Positions 8,532 to 17,486 of a stretch of 64,000 nucleotides of DNA are shown one piece after another. The notes beneath the pieces are model-generated. The model made no database searches and had not been told where the DNA came from. It saw only the letters and a list, made by a program, of their open reading frames with translations. The position numbers were made by a program, and so were the translations under genes. Source of the DNA: Massilia sp. CF038 (GTDB lineage: Bacteria; Pseudomonadota; Gammaproteobacteria; Burkholderiales; Burkholderiaceae_D); assembly GCF_900129765.1 (NCBI RefSeq), contig NZ_FQWU01000001.1:124001-188000 (forward strand), read 5' to 3'. Each line of letters starts with the position of its first letter. Within the stretch, counting starts at the first letter, position 1.

Positions 8532-9914
8532 ATGCTTGCTCTCTCCCCGACCATTTTCAAGGCCTACGACATTCGCGGTGTGATTGGTAAAACGCTGGAC
8601 GCCAGCGTCGCCAAAAAAATTGGCCAGGCCTTTGGCCGTGCCGCGCTGGCCAAGGGAGAGCGCAAGGTCGTCATCGGCCGCGACGGCCGCCTGTCCGGTC
8701 CGGAACTGGCCGCCGCGCTGGCGCAAGGCTTGCAAGCTGCTGGCGTGGACGTGATCGACCTGGGCGTGGTGGCCACGCCCATGGTGTACTACGGCACCCA
8801 CGTGCTGGGCGCCGCGTCCGGCATCATGGTCACCGGCAGCCACAACCCGCCTGATTACAACGGCTTCAAGATGGTGCTCGCTGGTGAAGCCATTCACGGC
8901 GAAACCATCCAGGCTCTGTACCGCGACATCGCCGCCCATGACGGCGCGCCCGCTGCGACCCAGGGTGCGTACGCCACCCACGATATCCGCGCCCAGTACC
9001 TCGAGCGCATCATCGGCGACGTCAAGGTGGCGCGCCCGATGAAAATTGCAGTTGACTGCGGCAACGGTGTCGCTGGCGCCTTTGCTGGTGACCTGTATCG
9101 CGGCATGGGCCTGGAAGTCATTGAACTGTTCTGCGAAGTCGATGGCAATTTCCCCAATCACCACCCGGATCCGGCCCACCCGGAAAACCTGCAGGATCTG
9201 ATTCGCTGCCTGCAGGAGACCGACGCTGAAATCGGCATCGCCTTCGATGGCGATGGCGACCGCCTGGGCGTGGTCACCAAGGATGGCCAGATTATTTACC
9301 CGGACCGCCAGATGATGCTGTTTGCCGCTGACGTCCTGTCGCGCAATCCGGGCGCCGAAATTCTGTATGACGTTAAGTGCACGCGCCACCTGGCCCCTTA
9401 CATCGCCAAGCACGGTGGTCGCCCCCTGATGTGGAAAACCGGCCACTCGCTGGTCAAAGCCAAACTGCGCGAAACGGGCGCGCCACTGGGCGGCGAAATG
9501 AGCGGCCATATCTTCTTCAAGGACCGCTGGTACGGTTTCGACGATGGCCTGTATTCCGGCGCCCGCCTGCTGGAACTGCTCACCCGCGAAGCCGATCCGT
9601 CGGCCCTGCTGAACGCACTGCCGCAGTCTGACAGCACGCCCGAACTGCACCTGCACCTGCAGGAAGGCGAGAACGTGGCCCTGATCGACAGCTTGCGCAG
9701 CAATGCCAAGTTTGCCGACGCTGAACGCATCATCGATATCGACGGCCTGCGCGTGGAATACGCCGACGGCTTCGGCCTGGCCCGTTCCTCCAACACGACG
9801 CCGGTGGTGGTGATGCGCTTTGAAGCGGAAACGCCGCAGGCGCTGGCCCGCATTCAGGGTGAATTCAAGCGCGTGATCCTGGCCGCCAAGCCGGACGCCG
9901 AACTGCCGTTCTGA
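8532..9914 (+). CDS. manB: Phosphomannomutase / phosphoglucomutase
   Basis: A 460-residue alpha-D-phosphohexomutase of the AlgC/CpsG type, interconverting hexose-6-phosphate and hexose-1-phosphate for LPS, alginate-like or capsule sugars. The phosphoserine loop TGSHNPPDYNGFKM (around residue 102), the metal-binding loop FDGDGDRLG (around 240) and the sugar-binding GEMSGHIFF (around 325) are all intact. An AAAGG precedes the ATG; an upstream GTG in the same frame lacks family similarity and is not preferred. Its glucose-1-phosphate product could supply RfbA upstream. Whether it acts mainly on mannose or glucose is undecided. Confidence 0.94.
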   Translation: MLALSPTIFKAYDIRGVIGKTLDASVAKKIGQAFGRAALAKGERKVVIGRDGRLSGPELAAALAQGLQAAGVDVIDLGVVATPMVYYGTHVLGAASGIMVTGSHNPPDYNGFKMVLAGEAIHGETIQALYRDIAAHDGAPAATQGAYATHDIRAQYLERIIGDVKVARPMKIAVDCGNGVAGAFAGDLYRGMGLEVIELFCEVDGNFPNHHPDPAHPENLQDLIRCLQETDAEIGIAFDGDGDRLGVVTKDGQIIYPDRQMMLFAADVLSRNPGAEILYDVKCTRHLAPYIAKHGGRPLMWKTGHSLVKAKLRETGAPLGGEMSGHIFFKDRWYGFDDGLYSGARLLELLTREADPSALLNALPQSDSTPELHLHLQEGENVALIDSLRSNAKFADAERIIDIDGLRVEYADGFGLARSSNTTPVVVMRFEAETPQALARIQGEFKRVILAAKPDAELPF

Positions 9915-9927
9915 TCACGGACCGCCC

Positions 9928-10914
9928 TTGAGCCTGAACATCCTCCTGGTCCGGGTTTCTTCGCTCGGCGACGTGCTGCACAATTTGCCGATGGTGGCCG
10001 ATCTGCTGCGCCAGCATCCTGACGCGCACATCGACTGGGTGGTGGAAGAGGGCTACGTCAGCCTGGTGCGGCTCAATCCCAACGTGCGCCGCATCATTCC
10101 CTGGGGCTTGCGGCGCTGGCGCAAGAGCCTGGGCAAGAAGGAAACCCGGGCCGAGATCAAGGCGTTTTTCAAGACCTTGCGCGAGCAGGAATACGACTAC
10201 GTCTTCGATACCCAGGGTCTGCTCAAGACCGGCATCATCATGGGCGCGGCGCGCATCAAGCGCGGCGGCGCCAAGGTCGGGCTGGCCAACGGCAGCGAGG
10301 GCTCCGGCTACGAGGGCATTTCGCGCATTTTCCATACCCGCAGCATCGCGCTCGACCCGCGCACCCACGCTGTCGCGCGCGGGCGCCTGGTCGCTGCCGC
10401 AGCCCTGGGCTACAGCGCCGACACGGCACCTGACTTCGGCCTGCCAGGGCCGGACAGCAGCAACCGGCCCGCATGGATGCCGGCCGCGCCTTTCGCGGTG
10501 TTTTTCCACGGGACCGCGCGCGACGCCAAGAAGTGGGCGCCCGCCAACTGGATCGCCACGGGCCAGGCGCTGGCACCCATGCCGGTGCTGCTGGCCTGGG
10601 GTTCGCCCGGCGAAAAGCAGGAAGCGGAAACGCTCGCTGCCAGCCTGCCCAACGCGCAGGTCTTGCCCAAACTGTCCATGGACGAAGCGGTCAGCCTGGC
10701 GCGCAATGCGGCGCTGGCCATTGGGGTGGACACGGGCCTGACGCACATTGCTGCGGCATTTGTGCGCCCGACCATCGAACTGTATTGCGACTCGCCCAAG
10801 TGGAAGACGGAAGGCAACTGGTCGCCTTCCATCATTAACCTGGGCGACAAAGGTGCGCCGCCAGGCGCCCCGGAAGTCATTGCCGCAGCCAGGCGCTTGC
10901 TGGGTCAGGCCTGA
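9928..10914 (+). CDS. waaC: Lipopolysaccharide heptosyltransferase I
   Basis: A 328-residue glycosyltransferase family 9 enzyme that adds the first L-glycero-D-manno-heptose to Kdo2-lipid A at the inner membrane. The N-terminus ILLVRVSSLGDVLHNLP is the classical WaaC start and fixes a TTG initiation codon, 13 bp after the mutase stop. The ADP-heptose-binding region includes GVDTGLTHIAAAF near residue 270. Its stop overlaps the waaA start by one base. With gmhB on the opposite strand at about 15 kb, the window holds both heptose synthesis and transfer functions. Confidence 0.95.
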   Translation: MSLNILLVRVSSLGDVLHNLPMVADLLRQHPDAHIDWVVEEGYVSLVRLNPNVRRIIPWGLRRWRKSLGKKETRAEIKAFFKTLREQEYDYVFDTQGLLKTGIIMGAARIKRGGAKVGLANGSEGSGYEGISRIFHTRSIALDPRTHAVARGRLVAAAALGYSADTAPDFGLPGPDSSNRPAWMPAAPFAVFFHGTARDAKKWAPANWIATGQALAPMPVLLAWGSPGEKQEAETLAASLPNAQVLPKLSMDEAVSLARNAALAIGVDTGLTHIAAAFVRPTIELYCDSPKWKTEGNWSPSIINLGDKGAPPGAPEVIAAARRLLGQA

Positions 10915-12179
10915 TGCGCCATTTGTATACCCTGATGTGGTGTCTGGCCCTGCCGCTGGTGCTGGGCCGCTTGTGGTGGCGCGGCTTCAAGGAGCCGGGT
11001 TACCGCCAGCATTGGGGCGAGCGGCTTGGCATGTACGGCAAAAAGAGGGCGCCTGCGCCGCTGACGCTGTGGGTGCATGCCGTGTCCGTGGGCGAAACCC
11101 GCGCCGCCGAACCCCTGGTCGACGCCCTGATGCAGGCATACCCGAACTGCCGCATCGTGCTCACTCACATGACGCCCACCGGGCGCGCGACCGGACAGGC
11201 TTTGTTTGCCAAGCATGGCGAACGCCTGTTGCAGTCCTACCTGCCCTACGATATTCCGTTCTTGATCCAGCGCTTCATCGGGCACTTCGCGCCGCGCATC
11301 TGCATCCTGATGGAGACCGAGGTCTGGCCGAACCTGATTGCCGTTTGCGGCAGCCAAGTGCCGGTGGCGCTGGTCAACGCCCGCCTGTCGGCGCGCTCGC
11401 TGCGGCGCGGCCAGCGCTTTGGCGCTCTGATGACCGATGCCGCCCGCGCGCTGGCGCTGGTGGCGGCGCAGACCGACGCCGATGCCGAGCGCGTGCGCTC
11501 GCTGGGCGCGCCGCAAGTTGCGGTCACCGGCTCGATCAAGTTCGACGTGGTGGTGCCGCCCGCAGCGCTGGCCACCGGCGCCTGGCTGCGCGAACGCATC
11601 GGGGCGCGCCAGGTGCTGCTGTGTGCCAGCACCCGCGAAGGCGAAGAAGCCTTGATTCTCGACGCCTGGAAAAGCGCTGCGCTGCCGGGCAATCCGCTGC
11701 TGCTGCTGGTGCCGCGTCATCCCCAGCGCTTTGACGAGGTGGCCGCCATGGCCAGCACCCGCGGCCTGTCGCTGCAGCGCCGCTCCGCCCTGGGCGACAC
11801 GGCCGTTGTCAGCCGCGTCCTGCTGGGCGACTCGATGGGCGAAATGTTTGCCTATTACGCAAGTTGCGAGCTCGCCTTCATCGGCGGCAGCCTGCTGCCA
11901 CTGGGCGGCCAGAACCTGATCGAAGCCTGTGCCCTGGGCAAGCCGGTGCTGACCGGGCCCCACACCTTTAATTTTGCCTTGGTGAGCGAGGAGGCGATTG
12001 CCGCCGGCGGCGCCATCTGCGTGGCCAATGCGATAGAGATGGTGGCAAAAGCCGGAGAACTGTTTGGCAATGACGACACCCGGACCCGCATGGGGGAGGC
12101 CGCCCTGGCGTTTGCCAATCATCATCGGGGCGCGACAGCGCGCACAGTTGGTTTGCTGCGACACATGATTGACAAGTGA
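10914..12179 (+). CDS. waaA: 3-deoxy-D-manno-octulosonic acid (Kdo) transferase
   Basis: A 421-residue glycosyltransferase family 30 enzyme that attaches Kdo to lipid IVA. An N-terminal membrane anchor (about residues 4-20) is followed by the family segments KEPGYRQHWGERLG, the catalytic-glutamate region HAVSVGETRAAEPL (near 58), MTPTGRATG, METEVWPNL and the C-terminal donor-binding GGSLLPLGGQNLIEACALGKPV. The start overlaps the waaC stop, so the two LPS-core genes are coupled. Length is normal for KdtA. Confidence 0.96.
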   Translation: MRHLYTLMWCLALPLVLGRLWWRGFKEPGYRQHWGERLGMYGKKRAPAPLTLWVHAVSVGETRAAEPLVDALMQAYPNCRIVLTHMTPTGRATGQALFAKHGERLLQSYLPYDIPFLIQRFIGHFAPRICILMETEVWPNLIAVCGSQVPVALVNARLSARSLRRGQRFGALMTDAARALALVAAQTDADAERVRSLGAPQVAVTGSIKFDVVVPPAALATGAWLRERIGARQVLLCASTREGEEALILDAWKSAALPGNPLLLLVPRHPQRFDEVAAMASTRGLSLQRRSALGDTAVVSRVLLGDSMGEMFAYYASCELAFIGGSLLPLGGQNLIEACALGKPVLTGPHTFNFALVSEEAIAAGGAICVANAIEMVAKAGELFGNDDTRTRMGEAALAFANHHRGATARTVGLLRHMIDK

Positions 12180-12217
12180 CTGGTAACATGTCTCCACAAT
12201 AAAAGCCGGGGATCGTC

Positions 12218-12748
12218 ATGTCGTGGTTCAATCATCGTTCACAGCTTGACAGCGCACCGCCTGTGGGCGGCCCTCTTCGGCGCGAGACCGTTTCCCCTGT
12301 TCCCGTGACCTTGCGTGGCGAAGCCGGTGCAGCGCCCCTGCTGGCGCCCGGCGAACTGCATTTCAGCGTGCGCTACGCCCTGCCTGAATACGTCAGCTTC
12401 ATGTGGCAGCATGGTGGTTTTCTGATACGGCGCCGCCGTGTGGGGCGCTTTACCGGTGGCTGGCTGCTGGTGCGCAGCACGGCCGCTGCTGCCCTGCATT
12501 TCGTGGCGCAGGGGCGCGCCAGCCGGGTGTACGAGTTCAGTGTCGACGATCACGGCATCATCCGCGTGTGCGGCACCGGTGTGACTTTGGTGCCCTGGTC
12601 CGATGTGAGTGCCATTCGCCGCTACAGCTGCGGTTACATCGTGGTGCTCAAGCGCGGCACGCTGCCGATTCCCTTCCGTTGCCTGAATGGCGCGCAAAGC
12701 CGTTCCATGGATGCTTACGCCGCCGGTGTAAAAGCCGCCCACCACTAA
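12218..12748 (+). CDS. YcxB-like family protein
   Basis: A 176-residue protein. The C-terminal half (residues 107-170) has the pattern of the YcxB-like domain: a strand with HGI, then VPWSDVSAIRRYSCGYIVVLKRGTLPIPFRC. The N-terminal 45 residues are Pro/Ala-rich and unmatched. A middle stretch GGWLLVRSTAAAALHFVA is mildly hydrophobic and may be the remnant of the membrane segments seen in other members. Function is unknown. It follows waaA by 38 bp on the same strand with GGGGA before the ATG, so it may be co-transcribed. The TAA stop merges with the first base of the next palindromic repeat. Confidence 0.6.
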   Translation: MSWFNHRSQLDSAPPVGGPLRRETVSPVPVTLRGEAGAAPLLAPGELHFSVRYALPEYVSFMWQHGGFLIRRRRVGRFTGGWLLVRSTAAAALHFVAQGRASRVYEFSVDDHGIIRVCGTGVTLVPWSDVSAIRRYSCGYIVVLKRGTLPIPFRCLNGAQSRSMDAYAAGVKAAHH

Positions 12749-12845
12749 CATCGTCCTCGCGAAGGCGGGGACCCATACCACCTTAGCGAATTCGAATAGG
12801 TGGAATAGGGGCTCGCATGCGAGCCCGCCTTCGCGAGGGCGATGT
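12748..12845. repeat. Palindromic repeat element copy R2, with nested GCATGC palindrome
   Basis: An inverted-repeat element of the same family as R1 (arms ACATCGTCCTCGCGAAGGCGGGG and GCCTTCGCGAGGGCGATGT). Its first A is the last base of the preceding gene's TAA stop. The right arm includes an extra perfect 18-bp palindrome at 12809-12826 centred on GCATGC. It is the first of three copies in a row. Confidence 0.9.
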
Positions 12846-12891
12846 GGACGAACTCTGCATTTCGTGACCCAGGGGCGCCAGCGGCACCCTA

Positions 12892-12978
12892 ACATCGTCC
12901 TCGCGAAGGCGGGGACCCATGCCACGCCTCCGAAGTTGGTCAGCATGCTATAGGCCCCCGCCTTCGCGAGGGCGATGT
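12892..12978. repeat. Palindromic repeat element copy R3
   Basis: An 87-bp copy without the nested palindrome. The 46-bp spacers before it (12846-12891) and after it (12979-13024) are near-identical to each other, including CAGGGGCGCCAGCGGCACCC. The array therefore grew by tandem duplication of element plus spacer, period about 133 bp. Confidence 0.9.
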
Positions 12979-13024
12979 AATGCGACTCTGGATTTCGTGA
13001 CTCAGGGGCGCCAGCGGCACCCTA

Positions 13025-13109
13025 ACATCGTCCTCGCGCAGGCGGGGACCCATGCCACCTCAGCGAATTCGGATAGGTGGCATGGGCCCCCGCCTTCGCA
13101 GGGCGATGT
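13025..13109. repeat. Palindromic repeat element copy R4
   Basis: An 85-bp copy at the 3' ends of two convergent genes. Its terminal T is part of the TAA stop (TTA on the plus strand) of the minus-strand metallopeptidase gene. The right arm has lost one base (TTCGCAGGGCGATGT). The three-element array R2-R4 forms the whole convergent intergenic space and probably terminates transcription from both sides. Confidence 0.9.
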
Positions 13110-14104
13110 TATGGGAACAGCACGGGCAGCTCCTGCGAGCGCTTGCGCAAGCCCTCCTTGGCCCCGTCATAATCCGGGTACACCGATTCCACCGTCGCCC
13201 AGAACGCCGGGCTATGATTCATCTCCAGCAAATGCGCCAGTTCGTGCGCGACCACATAATCGATCAGCGGCAGCGAAAAATGAATCAGCCGCCAGTTGAG
13301 ACGGATGTTGCCTTCCACCGTGCACGAACCCCAGCGCGTGCCGGCCGATGACAGCGCCAGCGACGCATATTCCACGCCCAGGCGCGGCGCATAGACATCG
13401 AGCCGCTCCGCAAACACGCGCGTGGCCTGTTCGCAGAACCACAGCCGCACGCGCTCGCGCAACTGCCATTCGGCCAGGCCAGGTACGACGCCCACATTGA
13501 GCACCTGCGCTTCGGCATCGAACACGCAACTGCTGCGGCTTGCCTCGTGCAGGCGCAGGGTGACGTGGGCGCCCAGGTAGGGCAATTGGGCGCCATCGAC
13601 CCATTCGAAGGGCGGCGCTTCCTGGCGCTGGGCACGGCGCTCGCCGCGTTCGCCCAGTTTGGTCAGAATCCAGCGCTGCTTGGCACGGATGGCATTGTCG
13701 ATTTCTGCCAGCGTGATGCGCTTGGGCGCGGTAACGCGCAGGCCGTTATCGTCGATCATGAAGCCGATCGAGCGCCGGGTCGAGCGGCGCAATTCAAATT
13801 CGAGACTGTGGGGGCCAAGCTGGATACGGCGCAGGGGCGGCGCGTCAGGCCGGCGCGGCGGGCTTGGCAAAACAATGTGGGGTGGCGCCGGCGGCGCCTT
13901 GAACAGAGGCTGGGTCGGCGCCGGCCTGGCGGCCGGCTCCACTGCAGCGAAGAAGTCCTGGGCGAATAGTTCGAGCTGCTGCCCGTCGAGCTTTTTGGGC
14001 GCGCCCGCTTCATGCGGGGCGGACGCCCGGATCAGTGCCCCAACCTCGCTCAGCCAGCGCTGTAGACGTGGGGCGAAATGACGCGCATTTCTGACTCTAT
14101 CCAA
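13109..14104 (-). CDS. YgjP/SprT-type zinc metallopeptidase (M48-like, DUF45)
   Basis: A protein of up to 331 residues with the YgjP-type metallopeptidase domain in its C-terminal two thirds. The zinc motif VVAHELAHLLEMNHSPAFW (HExxH with a following NH) is clear, and RWGSCTVEGNIRLNWRL is the signature segment just before it. The N-terminal 100 residues are Ala/Pro-rich and poorly conserved. The longest frame begins 55 bp inside the upstream plsC-like gene, so the true start could be further in. Its biological substrate is not known. It is the last gene of the minus-strand run that starts at corC. Confidence 0.85.
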   Translation of the reverse strand: MDRVRNARHFAPRLQRWLSEVGALIRASAPHEAGAPKKLDGQQLELFAQDFFAAVEPAARPAPTQPLFKAPPAPPHIVLPSPPRRPDAPPLRRIQLGPHSLEFELRRSTRRSIGFMIDDNGLRVTAPKRITLAEIDNAIRAKQRWILTKLGERGERRAQRQEAPPFEWVDGAQLPYLGAHVTLRLHEASRSSCVFDAEAQVLNVGVVPGLAEWQLRERVRLWFCEQATRVFAERLDVYAPRLGVEYASLALSSAGTRWGSCTVEGNIRLNWRLIHFSLPLIDYVVAHELAHLLEMNHSPAFWATVESVYPDYDGAKEGLRKRSQELPVLFP

Positions 14105-14790
14105 TTTTCTACCTCTTGCATCATGCTGTCAGCGGTATGGCCATCCGGCGCAATCGGCTTGCCGATCGAGACGGTGATCACGCCTGGGCGCTTTAAGAAG
14201 GAATTCTTTGGCCAGCACTCACCCGAATTATGCGCGATTGGTATGACAACCGTGTTGGTTTCCACCGCCAGGCGGGTACCGCCACTTTTGTATTTGCCCT
14301 TTTCGCCAACGGGGATGCGCGTCCCTTCAGGAAACATGATAATCCATTGTCCGTCCGCGAGTCGGCGTTTGCCGTGTTCGACCACATGCTTGAAGGCGTT
14401 CTTGCCCTGGCTGCGGTCAATCGGGATCATGCGCAGCAAATACATGGCCCAGCCGAAGAAGGGAATGTACAGAATTTCCTTCTTGAAGACGTAGACCAGG
14501 GGGCGCGTCAGATTGGGCAGCAGGAAGATGGTCTCCCATGCCGACTGGTGCTTCGACAGCACGATGGCCGGCGCGTCAGGCAGGTTTTCACGGCCCTTGA
14601 ACTGGTAGCGGATCCCGCAGATGACCTTCAGGCACCAGATGATGAAGACGTTCCAGCGCGAGGTGAACCAGAAGCGCTTGTTGTACGGGAGCGGTGCGGC
14701 AAAGAAGCACAGCGAGGCCCAGATGATGGTGGCAACCACCATCACCAGCATGAAGGTCAGGGAGCGCAGGAAGAGGATAAAGTTACGCAA
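14050..14790 (-). CDS. plsC: Lysophospholipid acyltransferase (PlsC family, HX4E variant)
   Basis: A 246-residue acyltransferase with one N-terminal membrane segment (about residues 8-32). The catalytic motif reads SKHQSAWET, that is HX4E instead of the usual HX4D, and the second motif is FPEGTRIPVGEKGKYKSGG. Sequence style fits the 1-acyl-glycerol-3-phosphate acyltransferases found next to gmhB and glyS in Burkholderiales. It is the second PlsC-type protein in the window. It lies 21 bp after gmhB and overlaps the downstream metallopeptidase frame, so the genes are probably one transcript. Confidence 0.9.
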   Translation of the reverse strand: MRNFILFLRSLTFMLVMVVATIIWASLCFFAAPLPYNKRFWFTSRWNVFIIWCLKVICGIRYQFKGRENLPDAPAIVLSKHQSAWETIFLLPNLTRPLVYVFKKEILYIPFFGWAMYLLRMIPIDRSQGKNAFKHVVEHGKRRLADGQWIIMFPEGTRIPVGEKGKYKSGGTRLAVETNTVVIPIAHNSGECWPKNSFLKRPGVITVSIGKPIAPDGHTADSMMQEVENWIESEMRVISPHVYSAG

Positions 14791-14811
14791 GTAGGATCTC
14801 CGGAGTGCGGG

Positions 14812-15369
14812 TCAGGCGGAAACGGGGGCGCTCGCCCCCCTGAGCAGGGCATTGACCATGGCGGCCAGGTCGGGGAACACTTCGGTCCCGGGTGGCAGGC
14901 CGCCGGTGTCGCGCGTCTTTTCCCCCTTGCCGGTCAAAACCAGATAGGGCACGCAGCCGCTGATGAAGCCCGCCTGCAGGTCGCGCAGGGAGTCGCCTAC
15001 CGTCGGCACTCCCTTCAGACTGACCTTGAAGCGCTTGCCGATTTCCTCGAACATCCCCGGCTTTGGTTTGCGGCAGTCGCAATTGTCGATGGCCGCGTGC
15101 GGGCAGAAGAAGATGGCGTCGATGGTCGCACCCACCTGCTGCGCGCTGGCGTGCAGCTTCTGGTGAATGGCGTTCAGGGTGCTCATGTCGAACAGCTCGC
15201 GCGCAATGCCCGACTGGTTCGAGGCGATCACGACCCGGTAGCCGGCCTGGTTCAGGCGCGCGATTGCTTCCAGCGAACCGGGAATCGGAATCCATTCGGC
15301 CGGCGACTTGATGAAGTCGGGCGAATCGTGATTGATAACGCCGTCGCGGTCGAGAATGATCATCTTCAT
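14812..15369 (-). CDS. gmhB: D-glycero-beta-D-manno-heptose 1,7-bisphosphate 7-phosphatase
   Basis: A 185-residue HAD-family phosphatase needed to make ADP-heptose for the LPS inner core. The nucleophile motif is ILDRDGVINHD at residues 5-15 and the second HAD motif is VIASNQSGIAR near residue 50. The zinc-binding loop is CPHAAIDNCDCRKPKPGMF near 90-108, and GDSLRDLQAG supplies the acidic motif. Length matches GmhB. It lies 13 bp downstream of glyS in a common betaproteobacterial order (glyQ-glyS-gmhB-plsC). Confidence 0.95.
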   Translation of the reverse strand: MKMIILDRDGVINHDSPDFIKSPAEWIPIPGSLEAIARLNQAGYRVVIASNQSGIARELFDMSTLNAIHQKLHASAQQVGATIDAIFFCPHAAIDNCDCRKPKPGMFEEIGKRFKVSLKGVPTVGDSLRDLQAGFISGCVPYLVLTGKGEKTRDTGGLPPGTEVFPDLAAMVNALLRGASAPVSA

Positions 15370-15382
15370 GCGCTGCTGTCCT

Positions 15383-17470
15383 TTATGCCGCGAGCTTGGA
15401 GATGTCGGCGACGCGGTTCATCATCGCGTGCAGGGAAGACAGCAGTGCCAGGCGGTTGTTGCGCAGCGCGACATCTTCGGCCATGACCATCACGCCGTTG
15501 AAGAAGGCGTCGACGTCGTCGCGCAGCTGGGCCAGGGTTTTGAGCGTGCCTGTGAAGTCGCGCGCGGCAAAGGCGGCGTCCACTTGCGGGCGTACCCGCT
15601 GCACGGATGCAAACAGGGCCTTTTCGGCGTCTTCCTGCAGCAGTGCCTCCGACACGTCGCCAATGGCGACATCGGTCTTTTTCAGGATGTTGGTGATGCG
15701 CTTGTTGGCCGCAGCCAGCGAGGCGCTTTCTGGCAGCGCCGCAAAGGCTTGCACAGCGTCCAGGCGTTCAACGATGTCGTGCAGACGGTCCAGATCATCA
15801 ACCAGTACGGCTTCGACTTCATTGGGCGTGAAACCGCGCTCACGCAGGATGCCGCGCAGGCGGTCGACCATGAAGGCGCGCACGTCCTTGACCGGATCGG
15901 TGAAGCCGGCGATGCCGGTGAAATTCTTGCCTGCCAATGCGAGCAATTGGGTCAGCGAGACATCGATGCGCTTTTCGACCAGCATGCGCAGTACGCCCAG
16001 GGCGTGGCGGCGCAGTGCGAACGGATCTTTCTCGCCCGTTGGCTGCAGGCCGATGCCCCAGATGCCAACCAGTGTTTCGAGCTTGTCGGCCAGTGCCACC
16101 ACAGTACCGGTGCTGGTGGAGGGCAGGGCGTCGCCGGCAAAGCGCGGCTGGTAATGTTCAGTGGCGGTGAGCGCTACTTCATCCTGCTCGCCGTCGTGGC
16201 GTGCATAGTAGGTGCCCATGATGCCTTGCAGCTCAGGGAATTCGCCCACCATGTCGGTCAGCAGATCGGCCTTGGAGAGCAGAGCGCCGCGTTCGGCCAG
16301 GGCGGCATCGAAACCGAGTTCGGTAGCGATGTCGCGCGCCAGGGACACCACGCGCTTGGAACGTGCAGCCTGGGTGCCCAGCTTGTTGTGATAAACGACG
16401 TTTTCCAGCAGCGGCAGGCGCGATTCCAGCGACTTCTTTTTATCCTGCTCGAAGAAGAACTTCGCATCCGACAGGCGCGGACGCACCACGCGCTCATTAC
16501 CGCCAATGATGGCGCTCGGGTCATCGGTGGCGATGTTCGAGACGATCAGGAATCGCGAACGCAGCTTGCCATTCGCATCCGTCAGGGCGAAATACTTTTG
16601 ATTGGTCTGCATGGTCAGAATCAGGCATTCCTGCGGCACGGCCAGGAATTCTTCTTCGAAGTGGCACTCGTACACGACGGGCCACTCGACCAGCGCGGTC
16701 ACCTCGTCAAGCAACGCCTCCGGCATCAGAACCTTGTCGGCACCGGCCTTGGCCAGCAGCGCGCTGCGGATGTTTTCCTTCCGCGCCTCGATGCTCGCAA
16801 TGACCTTGCCTTCGGTTTCCAGCGTGGCTGCGTAATGCTCGGCGTGCGGCACGGTCAGCGCGTCACCTTTGGTGAGGAAGCGATGGCCCAGGGTCTGCTT
16901 TCCGGCCGTAAGGCCCAGCAGCGTCAGTGGCACGATCTGCTCGCCGTGCAGCGCGATCAGGCGGTGCGCCGGGCGTACGAATTGCACGGTGGTGCCGTCC
17001 GGACGCTGGTAGCTCATCAATTTTGGAATCGGCAGCTTGGCGCTGGACTCTTCCAGTGCCAGCTGCAGGCCCGCCTGCAGCGTGCTGCCAGCCACGTTAC
17101 GGGTGTAGAACAGGCTATCGGCCTTGCCGTCGGCGGCGCGTTCGAGCGCGGCCACGTCGATGTCGGCAATGCCCATGGCGGCCAGTTTCTTGGCCAGCGG
17201 CGCGGTGGCCTTGCCATCGGCGTCCAGCGCCACGCTCACGGGCAGCACTTTTTCACGCACCGATTTGTCAGGCGAGACGGCGCGCACGCGCGTGATGGAC
17301 ACGGCCAGGCGGCGCGGCGTGGCGTAAGTGGTGGCAACGCTGTCCGCTTCGAGCAGATCGCGTGTTTTCAAGCCATTGACGATGCCGGCGGCAAAAGCCG
17401 CGCCCAGTTTGACCAGTGCCTTTGGCGGCAATTCTTCGGTCAGCAGTTCGACGAGTAGTGTTTGGTTCAT
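15383..17470 (-). CDS. glyS: Glycine--tRNA ligase beta subunit
   Basis: The 695-residue beta subunit of the heterotetrameric glycyl-tRNA synthetase, which binds and positions tRNA-Gly for charging. The N-terminus [19 protein letters not shown] is characteristic, as are [60 protein letters not shown] and [17 protein letters not shown]. The C-terminal region carries the DALR-like anticodon-binding part. Length is as expected. It follows glyQ by 16 bp in the same operon. Confidence 0.97.
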   Translation of the reverse strand: MNQTLLVELLTEELPPKALVKLGAAFAAGIVNGLKTRDLLEADSVATTYATPRRLAVSITRVRAVSPDKSVREKVLPVSVALDADGKATAPLAKKLAAMGIADIDVAALERAADGKADSLFYTRNVAGSTLQAGLQLALEESSAKLPIPKLMSYQRPDGTTVQFVRPAHRLIALHGEQIVPLTLLGLTAGKQTLGHRFLTKGDALTVPHAEHYAATLETEGKVIASIEARKENIRSALLAKAGADKVLMPEALLDEVTALVEWPVVYECHFEEEFLAVPQECLILTMQTNQKYFALTDANGKLRSRFLIVSNIATDDPSAIIGGNERVVRPRLSDAKFFFEQDKKKSLESRLPLLENVVYHNKLGTQAARSKRVVSLARDIATELGFDAALAERGALLSKADLLTDMVGEFPELQGIMGTYYARHDGEQDEVALTATEHYQPRFAGDALPSTSTGTVVALADKLETLVGIWGIGLQPTGEKDPFALRRHALGVLRMLVEKRIDVSLTQLLALAGKNFTGIAGFTDPVKDVRAFMVDRLRGILRERGFTPNEVEAVLVDDLDRLHDIVERLDAVQAFAALPESASLAAANKRITNILKKTDVAIGDVSEALLQEDAEKALFASVQRVRPQVDAAFAARDFTGTLKTLAQLRDDVDAFFNGVMVMAEDVALRNNRLALLSSLHAMMNRVADISKLAA

Positions 17471-17486
17471 GTTCTTGTTCGTTCTA

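Noticed and set aside
15332-17458. 708-residue open frame opposite glyS
   Set aside because: Antisense shadow of a well-conserved gene, caused by high GC codon usage; composition is Gln/His/Arg-rich and unlike a real protein.
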